DNA of 64,000 nucleotides from a bacterium (GTDB lineage: Bacteria > Patescibacteriota > Gracilibacteria > UBA1369 > GCA-2718715). The stretch is from contig JABJGM010000003.1 of the NCBI GenBank assembly GCA_018662325.1, forward strand, positions 1 through 64,000, given 5' to 3'. The notes beneath the pieces were generated by a model. It was not told the origin of the DNA and did no database searches. It was given only the letters and a program-made list of their open reading frames with translations. The position numbers and the translations under genes are program-made. Position 1 is the first letter of the stretch; every line of letters begins with the position of its first letter. Positions 56,080 to 64,000 of this stretch are shown here, piece by piece.

Positions 56080-56412
56080 ATGAAATTTAAAGATTTATTC
56101 CAAGATTTATTTGTTTTAGTCTTAAGCGTAACAGTTTTTTTTAGTTCAGTTAATTTAGCTTACAATCTAATATCTCATGAATTATTAGAATTACCTCCAA
56201 GAAATGTTGACTATTATCAATGTGAAAATTCAAGATATCCTGATGAAAACACAAGAATACTTACGCCACAAGAAATAAGTGAATGCGAAGAACGAGAATT
56301 TAAACAAGCCAGCGAAAGACTAGAGACAGATGTAAAGTATGAATATGCTTGGGCTTTATCTGCTTTATTAATTGGTCTACCAGTTTTATTTTATATAAAA
56401 AGGAAAAATTAA
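56080..56412 (+). CDS. Two-TM hypothetical membrane protein
   Basis: Hydrophobic N- and C-terminal segments. Confidence 0.6.
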   Translation: MKFKDLFQDLFVLVLSVTVFFSSVNLAYNLISHELLELPPRNVDYYQCENSRYPDENTRILTPQEISECEEREFKQASERLETDVKYEYAWALSALLIGLPVLFYIKRKN

Positions 56413-57134
56413 TTTTTAAGAAATTTTCTTCTATAATGAATTTCTTTTAAGAGCTTTCTATATTTGAATTTATCATATATGGAGAGCCTTTTTAAAATCT
56501 CTTCTTCTTGTTTTAAAAGGTTTTTATACAAAAAAGTTTTCTGTTCGCCTTCAATTACTCCAAAGTGTCCTGGGATAATCACATCACAGCTTTCAAATAT
56601 ATGCCTTGCTGAATCTAAATATCTTAATCTACGCTCCATAGAATAATATTCTGGTACTTTATCCGTAAAATGATTCTCACGAACGGCATCTCCTGCAAAG
56701 CAATACCGAAGTCCATCATAATCAAAGAAATAACTTACATGTTCATATGTGTGGCCCCTTGATGGAAAAACTTCAATCCCAAAAGGCAGTGGTTTCTCAT
56801 GCATATCTTTATAAAGAGAGGTTAATCCAGTCTTACTATCCATATGACAAGCATGAATATGAACTAAAGCGTTTTTAAAAAGTCCAATATTTCCAACATG
56901 GTCTAAATGTCCATGAGTCAATGCTAAATGTGTAATTTGCTCTGGTTTAACATTTAAGTCCTTTAGTTTTTCTAGTAATTTATCCTGGGCCCATACTGAA
57001 CCAGTATCCAGTAAAACATAATCATTTTTAAAGTCGGTAATCAAAGCTACAGAACTTGTGTGATTTGCTATATTATAAATTCTATCACTTTGGCTTGATT
57101 CATGCTCACCCAGAAATAGCAAGTTGAATTCCAT
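56409..57134 (-). CDS. Metallo-beta-lactamase-fold hydrolase
   Basis: LTHGHLDHVGN (HxHxDH), HACHMDS, FAGDAV, PGHFG. Confidence 0.88.
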   Translation of the reverse strand: MEFNLLFLGEHESSQSDRIYNIANHTSSVALITDFKNDYVLLDTGSVWAQDKLLEKLKDLNVKPEQITHLALTHGHLDHVGNIGLFKNALVHIHACHMDSKTGLTSLYKDMHEKPLPFGIEVFPSRGHTYEHVSYFFDYDGLRYCFAGDAVRENHFTDKVPEYYSMERRLRYLDSARHIFESCDVIIPGHFGVIEGEQKTFLYKNLLKQEEEILKRLSIYDKFKYRKLLKEIHYRRKFLKN

Positions 57135-57154
57135 ATGGGGAATTGTTATAGTGT

Positions 57155-58108
57155 ATGAAAATTATAAGCAAATTTATGGTAAAAGAAAAGTTTCAAGATT
57201 TAGCAGTTGGAGGTCAAGCAGTTTTTGAAGGAGTGATGATGCGAACCCCAAATGCAGTATCAATTTCGGTTAGAGATCCTAAAAAACAAATTCAAAATAT
57301 GAGTTTTCCATACAAAACTCTTACTCAAAGATATAAATTTCTAAATCTACCAATTCTAAGAGGAATGATTAATTTAGTAGAGATGACAAAGCTTGGAACT
57401 AAGGCTATTAACTACTCTGTAGACATTGGATTGGATGAAGAACCTAAAGAAAATGCTAGCAAGTTTGAAAAGGTTTTACATTCGGCTTTACAAATTTTCT
57501 CTGTGATTTTCAGTTTTATTTTTGCAATGTTTTTATTTAAATACATCCCACTTTTAACAAGTGAAATTTTATCTAATAATTTTGTTTCAGTTTCCGAAAA
57601 TTACGTTCTATTTAATTTTATTGATTCTTTAGTTAAAATTTCTATCTTCGCACTTTATGTTACACTTTTAACTTTATCTAGCTCGCTTAGAAGAGTTTTT
57701 CAGTTTCATGGTGCAGAGCACATGGCCGTTCATGCCTATGAAAAAGACTTAGATTTAACAGTTAAAAACGTACAAAATCAAACCACTCTTCATCCAAGAT
57801 GCGGGACTTCATTTTTAGTTTTTGTATTTTTATTTTCAGTAATTTTTTATACATTCATTCCTAAAAACCCAAGCTTTTGGGTGAATTTAGGTTCTAGAAT
57901 TTTAGCTCTTCCACTTTTAGTAGGGTTTTCATATGAAATTTTAAAGCTAGCCGGTAAATATTCTCATACTTGGATGTTTAAATTAATTTCCGTTCCAGGT
58001 TTAGCCTTTCAAAGACTTACAACCAAACAACCAGATGCTTCACAAGTTGAAGTCGCTATCCATGCACTAGATCAAGCTTTTAAAATAGAAGAAAATGCAA
58101 AATCCTAA
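57155..58108 (+). CDS. DUF1385 (YqhQ-like) membrane protein
   Basis: GGQAVFEGVMMRTPN, FHGAEHMAVHAYE, LHPRCGTSFLVFV. Confidence 0.9.
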   Translation: MKIISKFMVKEKFQDLAVGGQAVFEGVMMRTPNAVSISVRDPKKQIQNMSFPYKTLTQRYKFLNLPILRGMINLVEMTKLGTKAINYSVDIGLDEEPKENASKFEKVLHSALQIFSVIFSFIFAMFLFKYIPLLTSEILSNNFVSVSENYVLFNFIDSLVKISIFALYVTLLTLSSSLRRVFQFHGAEHMAVHAYEKDLDLTVKNVQNQTTLHPRCGTSFLVFVFLFSVIFYTFIPKNPSFWVNLGSRILALPLLVGFSYEILKLAGKYSHTWMFKLISVPGLAFQRLTTKQPDASQVEVAIHALDQAFKIEENAKS

Positions 58109-58529
58109 AGTTCAAATTTCTCTTGTAGACAAAACTCTACCAATGCCAAAATACGAAACTTCTGGCAGCGTTGGTTTTGATTTATACGCTAGACAAGAAA
58201 CAGTTATTAAACCCAAAGAAATAGCCTTAATCCCAAGCAATCTTATTTGCAAAGTTCCAGAGGGATACATGCTGGCAGTTGTATCTAGATCTTCAACACC
58301 TCGAAAAAAAGGACTTTTAAAACCTCATGCAATTGGAGTTATTGATCAAGATTATTGCGGGCAAACCGATGAAATTTTACTACAGGTCTATAACTTCACA
58401 GATCAAGATATCCTGATTTCCAAATTGGATCGGATTGCTCAAGGAATTTTTTTACCAGTTCTTAAAGCAAATTTTGTAGAATTTAATCCCCAGGACCAAA
58501 ACAGGGGAGGATTTGGATCTACAGGATAA
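58095..58529 (+). CDS. dut: dUTP diphosphatase
   Basis: GSVGFDLYA, SRSSTPRKKGL, GVIDQDYCGQ, GGFGSTG dUTPase motifs. Confidence 0.9.
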   Translation: MQNPKVQISLVDKTLPMPKYETSGSVGFDLYARQETVIKPKEIALIPSNLICKVPEGYMLAVVSRSSTPRKKGLLKPHAIGVIDQDYCGQTDEILLQVYNFTDQDILISKLDRIAQGIFLPVLKANFVEFNPQDQNRGGFGSTG

Positions 58530-58554
58530 ACACAATAAATTTAACCTAAGAAAA

Positions 58555-59145
58555 ATGTTTGTAACTTTATATGGAATAAATAATATTGGAAAATCAACCC
58601 AAGCCAGAATGCTGGTGAATTACTACAACTCGATTGGTATAAAGGCTAAGTATTTAAAATTTCCGATCTATGACATTACACCATCTGGAGTTTTTTTACA
58701 TACTTCTTTAAGGTCAAAAGTCCAAACTATCACTGAGACCGAGCTGCAAATGTGGTTTGCAATCAATCGATATCAATTCCAACCTACACTCAAAAATATG
58801 CTATCGGAATATGATTTGATAATCGCAGAAGATTATACCGGAACTGCTTTGGCCTGGGGGAGCTCAAAAGGAGAAGATTTAGAGTTTCTAGAAAGTATAA
58901 ATTCTAAACTTCTCCAAGAGGATTTGGCAATTTTAATTGATGGCCAAAGGTCAATGGATTCAATTGAAGAAGGTCATATTCATGAAAACGACAATCAACT
59001 TGTTAACAAAGTTAAAAATACGTTGTTAAATTTGGCAGATAAGCTAAATTGGCATATAATCCAAAGGCAAGAAGATATGGTAGATACTCAAAACTTGCTT
59101 CGTAATTTAATCTCTCAAAAACTTGAAAATTCTAGACGGTCGTAG
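58555..59145 (+). CDS. Thymidylate kinase-like protein
   Basis: FVTLYGINNIGKSTQARML P-loop, LIIAEDYTGTALAWG; start taken at MFVTLYG. Confidence 0.8.
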   Translation: MFVTLYGINNIGKSTQARMLVNYYNSIGIKAKYLKFPIYDITPSGVFLHTSLRSKVQTITETELQMWFAINRYQFQPTLKNMLSEYDLIIAEDYTGTALAWGSSKGEDLEFLESINSKLLQEDLAILIDGQRSMDSIEEGHIHENDNQLVNKVKNTLLNLADKLNWHIIQRQEDMVDTQNLLRNLISQKLENSRRS

Positions 59146-59971
59146 TTTATCTAAACAAATTTTAGATGGTTTAAAATCTAAAATAAACTCTTATAATCAA
59201 AATCCTATTCCACCTAAACTGGTTATGGTTATGGTTGGGGAAAATCCAGCTAGTATTAGTTATATTAAACAAAAACAAAAATCAGCCGCTAAAGTTGGAC
59301 TTGCAACTGAAGTTTTAAATTTAAGTCAAGATCTTTCAACAGCTCAAATTGTAAACGAAGTTGAAAGATTAAACTATGATAACACCGTACATGGAATTTT
59401 AGTTCAGTTACCACTTCCTGTAGAAAATCAAGATAAAATTATAGATGCAGTTGATCCTGATAAAGATGTAGACGGCTTTCATCCATTTAACGTTGGTCAT
59501 GTTTTTACAAATAAAGACTTAGAAGAGATGGCACCATGCACTCCAAAAGGTGTAATTAAAATGCTAGAGCATTATCAAATTCCAATCAAAGGAAAACACG
59601 TTACAGTTGTTGGACATTCTAACATTGTTGGAAAACCTTTGGCAGTTATGCTTCTAAATAGAGATGCTACAATTACAGTTTGTAATGTTTACACTAAAGA
59701 CCTTAAAGCCGAAACCTTAAAAGCCGACATTTTAATTTCAGCCACCGGAGTTCCAAATTTAATCAAAAAAGATATGGTTAAAGATCAAGCTGTAATTATT
59801 GACGTTGGATTTTATAAAGACGAAAATGGAATTAAAGGTGATATTGATTTTGAAAATGTAAAAGATAAAGTTTCATACATTTCCAAAGTTCCAGGCGGGG
59901 CCGGACCAATGACTGTTGCTTGCCTAATTGAAAACACGATTATTGCCTATGAAAAACAAATTTCTAATTAA
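59123..59971 (+). CDS. folD: Bifunctional methylenetetrahydrofolate dehydrogenase/cyclohydrolase
   Basis: GILVQLPLPVENQDKIIDAVDPDKDVDGFHPFNVG, VVGHSNIVGKPLAVMLLN, PGGAGPMTVACLIENT; TTG start. Confidence 0.95.
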   Translation: MKILDGRSLSKQILDGLKSKINSYNQNPIPPKLVMVMVGENPASISYIKQKQKSAAKVGLATEVLNLSQDLSTAQIVNEVERLNYDNTVHGILVQLPLPVENQDKIIDAVDPDKDVDGFHPFNVGHVFTNKDLEEMAPCTPKGVIKMLEHYQIPIKGKHVTVVGHSNIVGKPLAVMLLNRDATITVCNVYTKDLKAETLKADILISATGVPNLIKKDMVKDQAVIIDVGFYKDENGIKGDIDFENVKDKVSYISKVPGGAGPMTVACLIENTIIAYEKQISN

Positions 59972-59979
59972 ATTTAATA

Positions 59980-61446
59980 ATGGCATTTAAAGATAATCTT
60001 AAAATTTTTGCAGCTCCAATCCTTATTTTAATAGTTTTAGTAGCTGTAGTTTATTTACAATTTTATTCGCAACCTTCGAAGATCCAAATTGTCTACGATT
60101 CTCCTTTAAATTCTTTAAATCCCTATACTTATTCAGATTTTAACTCTTCTCGATTAAATTATATTTACGAAAGTTTAATTTCATATGATCAAAATTTAAA
60201 TTTACTTCCAGTTTTAGCAACTTCTTATGGGAAAATTGACCCACTAACAGTTGAGTTTAAATTAAAACCAAATGTGAAATTTCATAATGATGCTGATTTA
60301 ACTTCTAGAAACATCAAAGAGATAATCGAAGTTCTTAAAACTCAGAGTAATTTATCGGAAATCCTTAACACTTTTGAATCCATAGAAGTAATTGATGATT
60401 TAACTTTTCGATTAACTTTAAATCAAGAAGATCCTTTTGTTTTTCATAAGTTTACTTTGATTCCAATTGCAAAATTCCAAAAATTAGACAATTTAGAAAT
60501 TGCCCCAAATGGAACAGGATATTATAAGTTTGTTGAACAAAGCGATAATAAAATTGCGCTAGAAATCAACCAAAATTACCATTCCACCCAACCAGATTTT
60601 AAATCTCTAGACTTAGTTGCAATTCCCCAATTTGCTAAAAGAATTGAGTATGCAAATCTTGAAAATCAAGTGGTTGCACTATATGGAGTTTCTCCGGAAA
60701 CCCAAATTTTAAATTTAGAAAAATTTCAACTTTTAAATAATTCAGATCAATCAAGTAATTTTATTCTTTTTAATTACGCCTCTAAACTTGCCAAGGATAA
60801 ATCTTTTCAAGATACCTTTTATCAAATCTTTAAATCGATTGATTTTGAAGTTTTAACTTCCAGCATAGGAAAAAACACCAATCAGTTTTTGGCCAAAGGT
60901 GTATTTGGATACAATCCCAATATTGATTTTGAACTACAAAGTTTAAAAGATCTTAAAGATTCAGCCAAGATTAAAAAACTCCAAAGCAAAGAAATTAGTT
61001 TAGCAATTCCAGCTCCCTTTTCGAAATTTCAAATCTTCTTAAATGAATTATTCCAAACCTTAAATTTAAACGTTCTAATTCAACCCTTAGAATTTGCAGA
61101 ATACAATCAAGAAAAATTAGCGGATTATGATTTGATCATGTTTGGATTTAAGGCAGATTTTGCAGATGGAACAAGCTTTTACAATGCATTTGCAAAAAGT
61201 GATTCTAGCTTAAACTTTAGCCAATACTCAAATCCACAAATAGATCAAATTTTAGAAGAATTAAAATCTATTGATGATGAAAATCAAAAAATCCAAAAAC
61301 TTCAAACTTTAGCCGAGCTAATAAATCAAAAAAAGCTGGGAATTCCTCTTTTTGAAAATCAAAATTACTATGCTTTGTCAAAAGATTTTTCATTAAAAAC
61401 TAGATTAGATGGCTTAATTGATATAAAATTTTTAAAAGCTAAGTAA
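59980..61446 (+). CDS. ABC transporter substrate-binding protein, oligopeptide (family 5) type
   Basis: LNPYTYSDFNSSRLNYIYESLISYDQNLNLLPVLATSY; one N-terminal TM anchor. Confidence 0.85.
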   Translation: MAFKDNLKIFAAPILILIVLVAVVYLQFYSQPSKIQIVYDSPLNSLNPYTYSDFNSSRLNYIYESLISYDQNLNLLPVLATSYGKIDPLTVEFKLKPNVKFHNDADLTSRNIKEIIEVLKTQSNLSEILNTFESIEVIDDLTFRLTLNQEDPFVFHKFTLIPIAKFQKLDNLEIAPNGTGYYKFVEQSDNKIALEINQNYHSTQPDFKSLDLVAIPQFAKRIEYANLENQVVALYGVSPETQILNLEKFQLLNNSDQSSNFILFNYASKLAKDKSFQDTFYQIFKSIDFEVLTSSIGKNTNQFLAKGVFGYNPNIDFELQSLKDLKDSAKIKKLQSKEISLAIPAPFSKFQIFLNELFQTLNLNVLIQPLEFAEYNQEKLADYDLIMFGFKADFADGTSFYNAFAKSDSSLNFSQYSNPQIDQILEELKSIDDENQKIQKLQTLAELINQKKLGIPLFENQNYYALSKDFSLKTRLDGLIDIKFLKAK

Positions 61447-61452
61447 TTTTTT

Positions 61453-63003
61453 ATGCGTTCTATTCGCTCCAAATTTATTGTTTATATTTCACTCCTTGTA
61501 ATGGGGGTAATTAGTGGAACAGGAGTTCTTTTAATTAAAGGAGAGCTAATAAATGTGCAAACCGAAATTTTTCATAATTTCAGATCTTACTCTGAGCTTA
61601 CCAATCAATCAATTTTAGAAAGTTATAAAACTTATTATCTGCAAGAAAATGAAATATATTTTGAAAGAGACTTAGCGGAAACTTTGGCTAAAAATCAAAA
61701 CGCTGATGGATTTTCCTTGTTTAATTTCAACGGAGAATTATTGTACCAATCCAAAACATTATCTCCAGCTTCGATTAACTTAGACATCAGTATTGATAGA
61801 ATTAAGGCTCAAAAACCTTCTATTCAACTAACTAAAAACAAAGATATTTTTTATATTGAAAAAGTCGGTGTAGGGGAGTATCAGTATTTAGAAAAAGATT
61901 TTTCATTAAGTAATTTTTTTCCAGATGGAAAACAATACACCAATTTTGTAGTTCCACTCGAGCAGCAATATGCGCTTGTATACCATATGAATTATGAAAA
62001 TTTAAACTCTCTTGTTTACCAAGCTTTAAAAGCTTCTACTTTTATTTTGGCAATTGCGCTTTTATCTGGAGTTTTAATGGCTTTCTTTTTAGCTTCCAAA
62101 ATCTCATCTCCAATTTTAAGAATCACCGATGTAGTTAAAAAAATTGCACTAGGGTATTTTGATACCAAAGCCAACGTTCATACTAACGACGAACTTGAGC
62201 TGTTAGCTACTGATGTTAACAAAATGGCGGATGATTTAAATAAAGCTACCGAGGATCGAATCTATAAAGAAAGAGTCAAAAAAGAACTTGAAATTGCAAG
62301 TAATATTCAAGAAAGATTATTGCCACAGAGTCTTCCGGAAATTTCTGGATTTGAAATGTCAGCCATTATAATTCCTGCCGAGGAAATCGGTGGAGACGTT
62401 TACGATGTGATTCAAACCGAAAACCAGCATACATATTTTTATGTTGGAGACGTAACAGGGCATGGAGTTCCAGCTGCTTTGATTGCGGCAATCTCTAATG
62501 CACTAATTTCGGCTAATGTATCTAATCAAAATTTAATAGATTTGATTGATTCCTTAAATGAAGTTTTAAGACTTAAAACCAATCCTAATTTTTTCATCAC
62601 TTTGGTTTTGCTTAAAATTATTAACGAATCTCAAATTCAGTATGTTTCTGCCGGTCACGAACAAATTATAATTTACAGAAATTCTAGTCGAAAAACTGAA
62701 GTCTTAGACAGTGGGGGAATAGCAGTTGGACTTTTTCCAGGAATCAAAGATAAATTAACCCAGCACACAATTGATATGCAAAAAGATGATGTCTTGGTAA
62801 TTTACAGTGATGGAATTCCAGAGTGTTGGAATGAATCCAAAGAAACCTATGGTTTTATTCGCTTTCAAGAATCTTTAACCAAAGCTGCTGCAAACCATGA
62901 TACTAAACAAATCCAAGATTTGATTCTAAACGACATCAAAGAATTTGCAAAAAGCGCCCGCCAACAAGATGATATAACACTTTTAGTTTTAAAGAAGCTC
63001 TAA
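61453..63003 (+). CDS. HAMP plus SpoIIE/PP2C-type serine phosphatase (RsbU-like)
   Basis: Two TMs, HAMP region, QERLLPQSLPEISGFEM, EIGGDVYDVI, YVGDVTGHGVPAALIAA, DDVLVIYSDGIPE. Confidence 0.9.
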   Translation: MRSIRSKFIVYISLLVMGVISGTGVLLIKGELINVQTEIFHNFRSYSELTNQSILESYKTYYLQENEIYFERDLAETLAKNQNADGFSLFNFNGELLYQSKTLSPASINLDISIDRIKAQKPSIQLTKNKDIFYIEKVGVGEYQYLEKDFSLSNFFPDGKQYTNFVVPLEQQYALVYHMNYENLNSLVYQALKASTFILAIALLSGVLMAFFLASKISSPILRITDVVKKIALGYFDTKANVHTNDELELLATDVNKMADDLNKATEDRIYKERVKKELEIASNIQERLLPQSLPEISGFEMSAIIIPAEEIGGDVYDVIQTENQHTYFYVGDVTGHGVPAALIAAISNALISANVSNQNLIDLIDSLNEVLRLKTNPNFFITLVLLKIINESQIQYVSAGHEQIIIYRNSSRKTEVLDSGGIAVGLFPGIKDKLTQHTIDMQKDDVLVIYSDGIPECWNESKETYGFIRFQESLTKAAANHDTKQIQDLILNDIKEFAKSARQQDDITLLVLKKL

Positions 63004-63011
63004 TGTTTTAC

Positions 63012-63986
63012 TTAAAGATTGTCTGTGTTTCGAACATCATTTAAAGCTTGAGCCTCAGTTAAGTCCAATTGGGTTTCGGTAGCTGGATTTTGTTGAATTG
63101 AAGATAAAATTGTATCAACTTTTTCGGCATAATCAGGATGATAAATTCTTTTATCTCTTTTATTTCTTTTGTTTAGAACTCGAAAATAATTTTCTCGATT
63201 TGCAGGTAATTCACCCAAATCTTTAATTAGTTTTTCAGTAAGTGGACCACCACAAATATTTGTAAGAGCTATAATTTTTATCCAAAAATTATCAATTATT
63301 TCAGCATACTCATTTAATCGATCTAAGTTTTCCATCAATGCATCCTTCATGTAATGTAAATTTTCTCTGTATGACATTAACATTATTCTGATGGATTCCT
63401 CAGGATCAGTTAGAATCTGAGCTACTTTAGTTTCGGTTGGAGCATTTAATTCAGGATTTCTTCTGTTTTCTCTTGTGAATTCATTACATTTTTCAAGTCT
63501 AAAATCATAACCATCTTTTATGAGAATTCCATGATTATCAAAATAATTTCTTGCATATTGATTGTTTATTACAGCTCCTGGAGCTTCTTTTCCACCCCGA
63601 ATAAAGTAATAGGTTAAAATATGATTTATACCTATTCTTAAATTCCCTTTAACAATTGATCCAAAATTTGGATTAAATTGTCCACTATTTATAATAGACC
63701 TTGTAATTTCTGTTTTTGCAATCTTAGAAAAATGTTCTCCTCTTAATCCACATTCAATCATTAATACAGCTTCAATAAATTCAGAACTGTATAAAATATC
63801 TTTTAAAAAAGGAAGCTCATCTAAAGTATCCGAATATCCTTGAATTGTCTCATGTTTTAATTCTTGGCTAATAGTTTCCATAGCTTCGTATAAAGCTCCA
63901 TCTTTAAACTTTTCAGCCATAACTTCAGGTGTTGAACTATACATATCTTTCAAAGTACTTATGATCCAATTGTCGCTATCTGACAT
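63012..63986 (-). CDS. Hypothetical protein
   Basis: 324-aa ORF, start near the window edge. Confidence 0.65.
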   Translation of the reverse strand: MSDSDNWIISTLKDMYSSTPEVMAEKFKDGALYEAMETISQELKHETIQGYSDTLDELPFLKDILYSSEFIEAVLMIECGLRGEHFSKIAKTEITRSIINSGQFNPNFGSIVKGNLRIGINHILTYYFIRGGKEAPGAVINNQYARNYFDNHGILIKDGYDFRLEKCNEFTRENRRNPELNAPTETKVAQILTDPEESIRIMLMSYRENLHYMKDALMENLDRLNEYAEIIDNFWIKIIALTNICGGPLTEKLIKDLGELPANRENYFRVLNKRNKRDKRIYHPDYAEKVDTILSSIQQNPATETQLDLTEAQALNDVRNTDNL

Positions 63987-64000
63987 TGATATTTCAAAAA

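Noticed and set aside
1-64000. UGA reassignment to Gly or Trp
   Set aside because: Conserved proteins (TyrS, FolD, L1, L11, NusG) are full length without internal TGA, and two genes appear to end at TGA

Overview
This is a 64 kb AT-rich bacterial chromosomal window. It is densely packed on both strands, uses standard-code ORFs, and shows no transposase, integrase, phage structural gene or CRISPR array. Recognisable housekeeping genes are tyrS, bcp, tRNA-Ser(GGA), rpsT, a 2Fe-2S ferredoxin, secE, nusG, rplK, rplA, dut, a tmk-like gene, folD and Mn-dependent inorganic pyrophosphatase. Transport loci are a ZnuABC/Fur-family zinc operon, a LivJHMG-like ABC system and an oligopeptide-type substrate-binding protein. 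Large lineage-specific surface or secreted proteins fill much of the rest. Gene style and the TrbC-like/PKD surface proteins suggest a Patescibacteria/CPR-like organism, but that is inference; no 16S is present. The strongest candidates for something new are: (1) a minus-strand locus at about 41.4-52.7 kb encoding two proteins with triplicated pilin/TrbC-like membrane modules, two TM-anchored PKD-repeat proteins (one of 1991 aa), a 27-aa hydrophobic peptide and a double-TM Ser/Asn-rich protein; (2) a 49-nt independent RNA at 39791-39839 with a 7-bp acceptor-like stem, two tetraloop hairpins and an encoded ACCA end; (3) a shared 7-1-7 palindrome TGCAACT-N-AGTTGCA in front of both a CobW-type GTPase and the znu operon, together with a roughly 20-copy His/Asp repeat in ZnuA; (4) a bcp leader with mutually exclusive pairings and an L1-type leader in front of rplA; (5) a one-nucleotide frameshift at the start of the liv binding-protein gene. 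Genome-style signals include very rare UGA stops (2 of 63), repeated 4-nt stop overlaps of convergent genes, TTGCAA-N16-TATAAT promoters and lack of visible Shine-Dalgarno motifs.
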